From Candidatus Pacearchaeota archaeon (GTDB taxonomy: Archaea > Nanobdellota > Nanobdellia > Pacearchaeales > GW2011-AR1), in the NCBI GenBank assembly GCA_016186375.1, contig JACPLS010000075.1, positions 1-11,435 of the forward strand: a stretch of 11,435 nucleotides of DNA, written 5' to 3'. Shown here piece after piece: positions 6,383-11,435 of the stretch. The notes under the pieces were generated by a model. The model worked only from the letters and a program-made list of their open reading frames with translations. It did no database searches and was not told the DNA's origin. Each line of letters starts with the position of its first letter. Position 1 is the stretch's first letter. The position numbers were made by a program, and so were the translations under genes.

Positions 6383-7018
6383 ATGATAGTCGTAAATTTT
6401 AAAAATTATGTCTATAGGCAAAGAGCACTTGAATTAGTCAGGACAATTGATATATACTGTAATAAGGCAATTATTGTGGTTCCAAATGTAATATTAATGG
6501 AAACAGCAAAAAATACAACTTTACCAGTTTATGCTCAACATGTTGATTATTTTGAATTAGGAAAAGGAACAGGATATGTTATTCCTGAATTTTTGAAAGA
6601 TGCCGGGGCTAAAGGCAGTTTATTAAACCATTCGGAACACAAATTACTTTTTAAAACCATAAAAAAAACTGTTGAAAGATGCAGAGAGATTGGATTTAAG
6701 CTTATTATTTGCGCGTCGAGCATAGGAGAAGTGGAAAAAATCAAGAAATTATCGCCATATGCCATAGCTTTTGAAGATCCGAATTTAATTGAAACAGGAA
6801 ACTCGGTAACATCTTTCAAGTCACACGAGGTTGAGAAGTTTTCTAAGATATTACAAGGAACAGAAATTATACCCTTGTGCGGTGCAGGGATAAGTTCTGG
6901 TGAAGATGTTAAGAAGGCTTATGAATTGGGTTGTAAAGGAGTTTTAGTTTCATCAGCCATAGCAAACAATCCTCATCCAGAAGATTTTCTAAAAGAAGTT
7001 GCTTCTATCAAAACATAA
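6383..7018 (+). CDS. tpiA: Triosephosphate isomerase, archaeal type
   Basis: This 211-residue cytosolic enzyme interconverts dihydroxyacetone phosphate and glyceraldehyde 3-phosphate. All catalytic residues are visible: N5 and K7 in VVNFKNY, His83 in LLNHSEH, and Glu131 in AFEDPNLIETG, which is loop 6 of the archaeal form (usually xEPPELIGTG). AQHVD (51-55) and GAGISSGEDV (168-177) with GVLVSSAI (186-193) are the archaeal substrate-phosphate regions. The length is a little under the archaeal norm of about 225 and well under the 250 of bacterial enzymes. The ATG is chosen because the family begins right there with the first beta strand. No Shine-Dalgarno site precedes it. It shares a local region with rpiB, an epimerase, pgk and gap, which suits lower glycolysis or gluconeogenesis. 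Confidence 0.95.
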   Translation: MIVVNFKNYVYRQRALELVRTIDIYCNKAIIVVPNVILMETAKNTTLPVYAQHVDYFELGKGTGYVIPEFLKDAGAKGSLLNHSEHKLLFKTIKKTVERCREIGFKLIICASSIGEVEKIKKLSPYAIAFEDPNLIETGNSVTSFKSHEVEKFSKILQGTEIIPLCGAGISSGEDVKKAYELGCKGVLVSSAIANNPHPEDFLKEVASIKT

Positions 7019-7020
7019 CT

Positions 7021-7029
7021 ATTATAAAC
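7021..7029 (+). promoter_or_regulatory. TATA box of the rpiB gene
   Basis: ATTATAAAC starts three bases after the tpiA stop. It predicts transcription from about 7051, giving a leader of roughly 17 bases that includes the Shine-Dalgarno site at 7054-7060. Confidence 0.5.
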
Positions 7030-7053
7030 TTATTTAATCTAGAATATAACATA

Positions 7054-7060
7054 GAAAGGA
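7054..7060 (+). promoter_or_regulatory. Shine-Dalgarno site of rpiB
   Basis: GAAAGGA ends seven bases before the ATG at 7068. It is one of the few plausible ribosome binding sites in a window dominated by leaderless starts. Confidence 0.5.
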
Positions 7061-7067
7061 AAAAAAG

Positions 7068-7526
7068 ATGGAGATATTTATAGGTAGCGATCATGCTGGT
7101 TTTGATACAAAAGAAAAAATCAAGAAATATTTTAAAGAAAGGGGCGTAGACTATGAAGACCTCGGAGTTGGAAAATTGGAAAAATTGGATGATTATCCTA
7201 TTTTTGCTTTTAGAGTTGCTGAAAAAGTTGCTAAATCGAAAGGTAAATCTTTTGGAATATTAGTTTGCGGTACAGGAACTGGAATGGCAATCGCCGCAAA
7301 TAAAGTTCCTGGAATTAGAGCTGTTGCAGCTTATGATGCTTATTCTGCAAAAATGTCACGTTTAGATAATAATGCAAATATCCTCGGATTAAGAGGCAGA
7401 AATTTTTCTTTCAATAAGATAAAGAAAATAATAAACACTTGGCTAAATACTTCTTTCAGTTTTGAAGAAAGACACAAAAGAAGATTAAGGAAAATTGAGA
7501 TGTATGAAAGCAAAAGATTTAAATAG
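7068..7526 (+). CDS. rpiB: Ribose-5-phosphate isomerase B
   Basis: The 152-residue enzyme interconverts ribose 5-phosphate and ribulose 5-phosphate. The family signatures are IGSDHAGFDTK (5-15), LVCGTGTGMAIAANK (65-79) with the catalytic base Cys67, and GIRAVAAYDAYSAKMSR (82-98). The segment corresponding to the SRxHNDANVL of well-studied enzymes reads SRLDNNANIL (97-106), so the histidine assigned to sugar ring opening in E. coli RpiB is Asp100 here. Length and phosphate-binding glycines are normal. Most archaea use RpiA; RpiB is common in bacteria and found in some small archaea, suggesting transfer at some point. Together with the downstream epimerase it would feed the non-oxidative pentose phosphate route. 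LacA/LacB-like activity is a less likely alternative. Confidence 0.92.
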   Translation: MEIFIGSDHAGFDTKEKIKKYFKERGVDYEDLGVGKLEKLDDYPIFAFRVAEKVAKSKGKSFGILVCGTGTGMAIAANKVPGIRAVAAYDAYSAKMSRLDNNANILGLRGRNFSFNKIKKIINTWLNTSFSFEERHKRRLRKIEMYESKRFK

Positions 7527-7530
7527 TACT

Positions 7531-7540
7531 TTTATTATAT
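7531..7540 (+). promoter_or_regulatory. TATA box of the winged-helix/small ORF/epimerase operon
   Basis: TTTATTATAT is centred about 24 bases before the ATG at 7560, consistent with a leaderless transcript starting at or near that codon. No other promoter-like sequence was found before the epimerase, so the three genes probably share this one. Confidence 0.55.
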
Positions 7541-7559
7541 CAGCTGATACTAAAATATT

Positions 7560-7856
7560 ATGAAAATAATTGAAAACAGCTTATTGAGCAAAAAATCAAG
7601 AGAGATTTATAGATATCCTAATTTGAACACTGTATTAATGGTGGAGGATTTACTTAAAAAACATCAATATATACCTATGAAAATATCCGAAATAAAAAAA
7701 GCATTACCAAAACAGATAATGTATCAGACATTAAGGATAATCTTAGAATATTTATGGGCTAGCGGAAAGATAATTTATGGACCTAAGGGTGTTCAGTGGA
7801 TTTATGCTGAGCCAGAGTATATAAAAAAAATGTTTGAAAATGGGTTAGAGGTTTAA
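7560..7856 (+). CDS. Small winged-helix-like protein, function unknown
   Basis: The 98-residue protein looks like a compact winged helix. Residues 23-37 (LMVEDLLKKHQYIPM) form a helix, followed by KISEIKKALPKQIMYQTLRI (41-60) as the helix-turn-helix and by WASGKIIYGPKGVQWIY (66-82) as a beta-hairpin wing. There is no membrane segment, cysteine cluster or obvious catalytic motif. It heads a three-gene unit: its stop is two bases before the start of a 30-codon small ORF, which in turn overlaps the epimerase gene. The ATG at 7560 is leaderless according to the TATA box. It might regulate its own operon or bind nucleic acid generally. I do not recognise a named family, and the domain call rests on the helix and wing pattern alone. 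Confidence 0.75.
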   Translation: MKIIENSLLSKKSREIYRYPNLNTVLMVEDLLKKHQYIPMKISEIKKALPKQIMYQTLRIILEYLWASGKIIYGPKGVQWIYAEPEYIKKMFENGLEV

Positions 7857-7858
7857 CT

Positions 7859-7951
7859 ATGTTTCTAGGCAAAGAGGTTAGAGTTATATTAAAAGGAAAA
7901 GCTTTGGATCACCCATCATACAATAAATTATTTGGATACAAAAAGATATGA
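7859..7951 (+). CDS. 30-residue small ORF coupled to the epimerase gene
   Basis: An ATG two bases after the preceding stop opens a 30-codon frame ending in a TGA at 7949-7951. That stop overlaps the epimerase ATG as ATGA, exactly the arrangement seen three genes over in the glycan operon. The product begins MFLGKEVRVILKGKALDHPS and ends NKLFGYKKI. It is basic, with one short hydrophobic strand (VRVIL) and no cysteine or membrane helix. Without it there would be an unexplained 91-base gap in a window where genes otherwise abut. The packing argues that it is translated and couples the winged-helix gene to the epimerase gene. No family is recognised. It could alternatively be only a leader whose translation helps initiate the epimerase. 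Confidence 0.6.
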   Translation: MFLGKEVRVILKGKALDHPSYNKLFGYKKI

Positions 7952-8595
7952 AAAACCTAATTATTCCAACCATTTTTGCAACATCAAAAAAAGAATTTAA
8001 TAAAAGATTTTTCAACTTAATTAAGATATCAAAAAACATACAAATAGATTTTATGGATGGTATTTTTGTAAAAGCAAAATCCATCAGTATTAAAGATGTT
8101 CCAAACCTTAGAATATACAAAAACAATTTTGAAGCTCATCTAATGTTTCAATATCCTGAAAAATATATTAAAAATATTAATGATAAAGGTTTTAATAAAG
8201 TAATTTTTCATTTTGAAGGTTTAAGAAAAGATATTGAAATAATTAATCTAGTAAAAAAATTAAAAAAGAATAAGATGAGAGCCTTTATCGCTCTCAATCC
8301 TGGAACAGAAATTCATAAAGTCCTGCCTTTTATCTCCCTCATAGACGGTGTTTTGTTAATGGGCCATACTCCTGGGAGAGAACATATAAATTTTCTTCCC
8401 AGTATTTATAAAAAAATTAAAAATCTTCGTCAACACAATAAAAAGATCATAATTCAAATTGACGGTGGAGTTAATGATAAAAATATAAAAAAAATATCTC
8501 AATCGGGAGCAAATATCTTTAATGTTGGCTCTTATGTTGCCGATGCAGAAAATCCAAATGAGAAGTTAAATCTTCTAAAGAATAAAATAGGATAA
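7948..8595 (+). CDS. rpe: Divergent ribulose-phosphate 3-epimerase
   Basis: This 215-residue TIM-barrel protein should interconvert ribulose 5-phosphate and xylulose 5-phosphate. Family landmarks are IIPTIFAT (5-12), IDFMDGIFVK (33-42), EAHLMFQYPEKYI (62-74), IALNPGTEI (114-122), VLLMGHTPG (135-143), IQIDGGVNDKNI (169-180) and FNVGSYV (191-197). Of the four metal ligands in standard enzymes, D34, H64 and D172 are present, but the His of HxDxMDG is Gln32. The usual MSVNPGFGGQ loop is also changed to MGHTPGREH. These changes suggest altered metal use, another phosphosugar substrate, or simple divergence. The ATG overlaps the stop of a 30-codon ORF. Its own stop touches the convergent pgk stop with no spacer (TAATTA). 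Confidence 0.8.
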   Translation: MKNLIIPTIFATSKKEFNKRFFNLIKISKNIQIDFMDGIFVKAKSISIKDVPNLRIYKNNFEAHLMFQYPEKYIKNINDKGFNKVIFHFEGLRKDIEIINLVKKLKKNKMRAFIALNPGTEIHKVLPFISLIDGVLLMGHTPGREHINFLPSIYKKIKNLRQHNKKIIIQIDGGVNDKNIKKISQSGANIFNVGSYVADAENPNEKLNLLKNKIG

Positions 8596-9795
8596 TTATC
8601 TATTAAATTCACATTTTTCAATAGCTTCAATTCCAGGTAATTTCTTCCCAGAAAGATATTGTATTAATGCGCCCCCAGATAATGAAATATAAGAAAAATT
8701 CTTCTGAATTTTATATTTTTCAATTGTGGTTGTTAAATGTCCTCCGCCAAGAAGGCTAAATATCTTCTTTTTCTCTGTTAATTCAGAAATAAATTCCAAT
8801 AATTCAACTGTTGATTTGCTAAATTGCCGTATTTCTGAAAATCCAAGTGGCCCTTTCATGAATATGGCCTCAACATCTTCCAACTGGTTTTTGAATAACG
8901 AAACAGTTTTCTTCCCAACATCCCAAATTTTATCTTTAAATGGAGCTTTCTCAAGTGTTATTTCTTTTCTTTTTACATCTCCAAAAGCAAAATCGATAGG
9001 TAATATAATCTGTTTTTCATATCTTTCTACAAGCTCCTTTAACTTGTGAATTAAAGGTTCATAGCCCTGTTCAATAATCCATAAGTTTTCGTATCCAAGA
9101 TTTTTGCCTTTAGCAATTAATATAAGATTTGCTAAAACACCAGATACAAGCATTTTATTTTTCTTCTTTTTTAAAGAATCAAATAATTGAAGATAATCTT
9201 CTACTTTTGCTCCACCTAAAACAAGAGCAGTACTTTCTGCTTTATTTAATGAAAAGTGTTCTGCGGCGTTCAGTTCTCGTTCAAAAATCCTACCTATAAA
9301 ACTTCTCAAATGTAATGGGGGGATGACAATGCTGCCATGTTCTCTATGCGAAACTGAAAAAGCATCATTGACATAAATATCAAATAATCTACAAAAACTA
9401 TGATACCTGTTGTTTATATCATTAATATTAAGTTCATCATCAGATGCTCTAACATTTTCCAGTAATATGCTTTTTCCTGGTTCAAGATTTTCTATTTCAA
9501 TCAAAGCCTTCTCCCCAAATAAGTAAGGTACAAATTTTATATCCTTTTCAAGATATTTTGAAAGTATCTTCGCATGTTGCTCTAAAGATAAAAAATCCTT
9601 GCTTTCTTTTCTCCCTTGATGTGCGATTATTACAACCTTCGCTTTTTTATCTAAGAGCTCTTTAATTGTAATATTACTCTGAAGAAATCTAGGTCCAAGA
9701 GCTATTTTGCCCTTGACAACAGGAGAATTTATATCAATACGCAATAGAACTTTTTTGTTCGTAAAAGATATTTTATCTAAGTTTGGAAGATTCAT
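8596..9795 (-). CDS. pgk: Phosphoglycerate kinase, archaeal type
   Basis: The 399-residue cytosolic enzyme transfers a phosphate between 1,3-bisphosphoglycerate and ADP. Visible signatures are VLLRIDINSPV (16-26), GPRF (34-37), AHQGRKESKDFLSLEQHA (58-75), LENVR (112-116), VNDAFSVSHREHGS (142-155), LGGAKVEDYL (193-202) and, near the end, LLGGGHLTTTIEKY for ATP binding, followed by LSGGALIQYLSGKKLPGIEA. The length is normal for archaea. GGAGAG, six to eleven bases before the ATG at 9795, is the best Shine-Dalgarno site in the window. The first 23 bases overlap the end of the hepT remnant in another frame, placing pgk downstream of the mntA-hepT module and, beyond it, gap. It may therefore be transcribed from the toxin-antitoxin promoter. 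It faces the epimerase gene tail to tail. Confidence 0.95.
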   Translation of the reverse strand: MNLPNLDKISFTNKKVLLRIDINSPVVKGKIALGPRFLQSNITIKELLDKKAKVVIIAHQGRKESKDFLSLEQHAKILSKYLEKDIKFVPYLFGEKALIEIENLEPGKSILLENVRASDDELNINDINNRYHSFCRLFDIYVNDAFSVSHREHGSIVIPPLHLRSFIGRIFERELNAAEHFSLNKAESTALVLGGAKVEDYLQLFDSLKKKKNKMLVSGVLANLILIAKGKNLGYENLWIIEQGYEPLIHKLKELVERYEKQIILPIDFAFGDVKRKEITLEKAPFKDKIWDVGKKTVSLFKNQLEDVEAIFMKGPLGFSEIRQFSKSTVELLEFISELTEKKKIFSLLGGGHLTTTIEKYKIQKNFSYISLSGGALIQYLSGKKLPGIEAIEKCEFNR

Positions 9796-10217
9796 TTTTT
9801 CTCTCCTTTTTTTCTATAGACGTCTTTACAGCATTTAAGTAATTAGGTATATCTTCTGCTAATTCTTCTGAGATTGCTTGAAAAACCTTTTCATCATCTA
9901 TCTGTCCATATAAATGAATAAGTACTCATCTTTTTTAAGTCTTGTAGTTTTTCACATAGCTCTGGCAGGATAATATTATTTTCTTTTAGTATCTCGAAAG
10001 CACCGATATCATCAATAGCATTTTCTAGTTTTTTATACTTTATAATTAAGAAAGCCAAATCAATAGAAGCTTCAGAAATCATTTCTAATCCTCTTTCACA
10101 AGACCATTTTTTCTCTCCATTTGTTTTATATGCTTCAAATGTTTCTGGCGCCATATCTATAAGTCTGGAAAGATAATTTTCAATTTCCTCAATTTTGTCA
10201 TTAATTCTTTCTTTCAT
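9773..10217 (-). pseudogene. hepT: HepT-type HEPN toxin, frameshifted at its catalytic motif
   Basis: Intact HepT toxins are HEPN-domain ribonucleases neutralised by an MntA nucleotidyltransferase. From the ATG at 10217 the frame encodes a normal HEPN start (ERINDKIEEIENYLSRL, APETFEAY, ASIDLAFLIIKY, then PELCEKLQDLKKM) and then stops early at 9894. The expected C-terminal part continues in the next frame from 9925: VLIHLYGQIDDEKVFQAI, then LAEDIPNYL, ending at 9773. The junction falls where relatives have MRNxLxHxY. The observed bases are best explained by a 5-base deletion that removes the catalytic Arg and adjoining Asn of RX4HXY. No frame restores the Arg, so the toxin is predicted inactive. 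An upstream in-frame ATG at 10238 is possible, but GGAG nine bases before 10217 favours the shorter start. A sequencing error could explain the frame change but is less likely to remove the motif so exactly. Confidence 0.85.
9801..9807 (-). promoter_or_regulatory. Shine-Dalgarno site of pgk
   Basis: On the minus strand this reads AGGAGAG, five bases before the pgk ATG. It lies inside the last codons of the frameshifted hepT gene, so pgk can be translated from a message that begins upstream of the toxin-antitoxin module. Confidence 0.7.
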
Positions 10218-10701
10218 AGAGAACTTCTCCTTTTTCATCTATTTCTTTTTTTATTTTATCTGGCAAGATATTATAAACTTGCACATCAACATATTTATTA
10301 TAATTAAATTTTATTCTAAACTCTGTTGCTTCTCTTAAATCAATCTTAACAAACTCCACAGCAATGTCAATATCAGAATCTAATCTTCTCTTTTTCTCTA
10401 CTGTAGAGCCAAACAAGATAATTTTCTTTATTTTTGGAAAATATTTACTTTCTATGATATGTACTTCCATATCTTTTATAAGAGCATTTACTACACTCCC
10501 CCTTTTTAATTTAAATTCATCTTTAAATTTTGATATCTCTCCTATAAACTCTAGTTTTTTTCTTATATCCCTAGAAAGCCGATTCTTTTCTGATTGTGTT
10601 AATGGCACTTCAAGGAGTTGTTTCTTTATTATAAATAGCTCTCTTTTCCCAAAGATCTTTCTGACATTCAGATTTTTATTCAAAGCTTCTAATAAATTCA
10701 T
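10201..10701 (-). CDS. mntA: MntA-type nucleotidyltransferase antitoxin
   Basis: This 166-residue protein belongs to the minimal nucleotidyltransferase family that blocks HepT-type toxins by adding AMP to a tyrosine beside their active site. The motif LFGSTVEKKRRLDSDIDIAV (96-115) fits GSX10DXD exactly (G98, S99, D110, D112), and a third acidic residue is D139 in YVDVQVY. An N-terminal extension of about 60 residues contains VPLTQSEKNRLSRDIRKKLE (32-51), a segment seen in archaeal members of this group. All catalytic residues remain although its partner toxin is broken. The stop overlaps the hepT start by 17 bases. The ATG at 10701 lies about 26 bases from a TATA box embedded in a palindrome. 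The function comes from family knowledge; retention after toxin loss is observed here. Confidence 0.87.
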   Translation of the reverse strand: MNLLEALNKNLNVRKIFGKRELFIIKKQLLEVPLTQSEKNRLSRDIRKKLEFIGEISKFKDEFKLKRGSVVNALIKDMEVHIIESKYFPKIKKIILFGSTVEKKRRLDSDIDIAVEFVKIDLREATEFRIKFNYNKYVDVQVYNILPDKIKKEIDEKGEVLYERKN

Positions 10702-10713
10702 TTTATATTGATA

Positions 10714-10756
10714 TTATAACCTCTATAAAGGTTATAATAACCATAATTAAGGTTAT
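10714..10756. promoter_or_regulatory. Two tandem palindromic operators over the mntA promoter
   Basis: Palindrome 1 has 9-base perfect arms, TTATAACCT (10714-10722) and AGGTTATAA (10729-10737), around a 6-base spacer. Palindrome 2 has ATAACC (10737-10742) and GGTTAT (10751-10756) around 8 bases. ATAACC begins at 10716 and 10737, and GGTTAT at 10730 and 10751, so the two sites repeat with a period of exactly 21 bp, two helical turns. On the minus strand the spacer of palindrome 1 supplies CTTTATAG (10723-10730), the TATA box for mntA. A protein dimer bound there would block transcription factor access. MntA or an unlinked regulator could be the ligand; that is inference. Confidence 0.75.
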
Positions 10757-10772
10757 ATTTAAATCTTTGCTA

Positions 10773-11435
10773 TTAATATTTATTTTTTAGCATTAGCTTA
10801 GCAATATCTACTAGTCTATAAGCATATCCCATCTCATTATCATACCAAGCAGCAATGCTGACTAAATCACCATTAACATATGTTAAATTAGAATCAAAAA
10901 TACATGAATTTGTATTACCTATAATATCAGTAGAAACCAATTTTTCATCAGAATATTGAACAATACCCTTTAGTTGTTTTTGCGCCTTGATTTTAAACAA
11001 AGAATTAACTTTATCTTTTGTGACTTTTTTCTTAACTTTCGCAATCAAGCTTGCAATTGAGCCATCAACAACTGGAACGCGTAAAGCATATCCGTCTAAT
11101 TTTCCTTTTAATCCAGGAACTGCCTCAATTACAGAGGTAGCTGCACCGCTCGTTGTTGGTATAATATTTACACCGGCTGCTCTACCTCTAACATCATCTT
11201 TCTTCTCAAAAGCGTCAACAAGATGTTGAGACGAAGTATAAGCATGTGTTGTAATAAAAAAAGCATTCTCAATCTGAAAAGCTCCATCTAAAATTTTCAC
11301 TAGTGGAGCAACACAATTTGTAGTACAGCTTCCAGCAGAAACAATTTTCTGATCTTTCAACATTGATTCATTTACTCCAATTATTATGGTAGCTTCACAT
11401 TTCTTTCCAGGTGCAGAAATTAATACTTTATCTGC
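10773..11435 (-). CDS. gap: Glyceraldehyde-3-phosphate dehydrogenase, class I, C-terminal part
   Basis: The frame is open from the right edge to a TAA at 10773-10775, giving 220 residues; about 115 N-terminal residues including most of the NAD-binding fold lie outside. The enzyme oxidatively phosphorylates glyceraldehyde 3-phosphate. The catalytic motif SAGSCTTNCVAP (33-44 of this fragment, with Cys37) and the partner His64 in TTHAYTSSQ are intact. GRAAGVNIIPTTSGAA (84-99) binds phosphate, LRVPVVDGSIASL lies in the catalytic domain, and WYDNEMGYAYRLVD is the C-terminal signature. This is the class I form typical of bacteria and some small archaea, not the class II enzyme of most archaea, although the accompanying isomerase and kinase are archaeal in type. 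The mntA-hepT module follows immediately on the same strand and separates it from pgk. Confidence 0.94.
   Translation of the reverse strand, partial: ADKVLISAPGKKCEATIIIGVNESMLKDQKIVSAGSCTTNCVAPLVKILDGAFQIENAFFITTHAYTSSQHLVDAFEKKDDVRGRAAGVNIIPTTSGAATSVIEAVPGLKGKLDGYALRVPVVDGSIASLIAKVKKKVTKDKVNSLFKIKAQKQLKGIVQYSDEKLVSTDIIGNTNSCIFDSNLTYVNGDLVSIAAWYDNEMGYAYRLVDIAKLMLKNKY

Noticed and set aside
8726..9049. Plus-strand frame of 107 codons inside pgk, and similar antisense frames inside other genes (for example 6547-6819, 10364-10711, 10987-11229)
   Set aside because: All lie antisense to genes with clear family motifs and have no initiation signals; they are mirror frames.
9894..9925. Programmed +1 frameshift to make full-length HepT
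   Set aside because: There is no slippery sequence or stalling codon, and the product would still lack the catalytic Arg.
1..11435. CRISPR arrays, tRNA or rRNA genes, origin or integrase sites
   Set aside because: No regularly spaced repeat set, tRNA cloverleaf with conserved arms, rRNA-like conserved stretch or recombinase was seen on either strand by eye.

Overview
This window is AT-rich and reads as a fragment of an archaeal chromosome, most likely from the DPANN radiation (Pacearchaeota/Woesearchaeota-like; that placement is inference). The archaeal signals are a short archaeal-type triosephosphate isomerase, an archaeal-style phosphoglycerate kinase, TATA boxes sitting about 22-31 bases before start codons (leaderless or nearly leaderless mRNAs), few Shine-Dalgarno sites, and very tight packing with ATGA start/stop overlaps. 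TGA works as a normal stop here, since it ends asnB and several coupled genes.

Left part (1-6272) is a surface-glycan and accessory region. It holds the 3' part of an asparagine synthase-like gene, a decayed minus-strand gene carrying three in-frame stops (835-1356), and a membrane-anchored family 2 glycosyltransferase (1454-2632). Next comes a divergent pair around a 52-bp shared promoter: a Nudix hydrolase and a winged-helix protein fused to a degenerate Nudix domain. A four-gene minus-strand operon follows in the order Alg5-like glycosyltransferase, Alg14-like subunit, Alg13-like subunit, SAM methyltransferase. It probably builds and decorates a lipid-linked glycan.

Right part (6383-11435) is a central-carbon island: triosephosphate isomerase, ribose-5-phosphate isomerase B, then a three-gene unit of a small winged-helix-like protein, a 30-residue small ORF and a divergent ribulose-phosphate 3-epimerase. 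On the minus strand follow phosphoglycerate kinase and, at the right edge, glyceraldehyde-3-phosphate dehydrogenase. Together these supply lower glycolysis/gluconeogenesis and pentose-phosphate interconversion.

A MntA/HepT-type toxin-antitoxin module lies between the gap and pgk genes. Its nucleotidyltransferase antitoxin is intact. Its HEPN toxin is frameshifted exactly at the catalytic RX4HXY motif, and pgk starts inside the remnant of the toxin gene. The module's promoter carries two tandem 21-bp-spaced palindromes, one of them covering the TATA box. The best candidates for something new are this module with its operators, the Nudix/winged-helix regulator-enzyme pair, and the overlooked small ORF in the epimerase operon.
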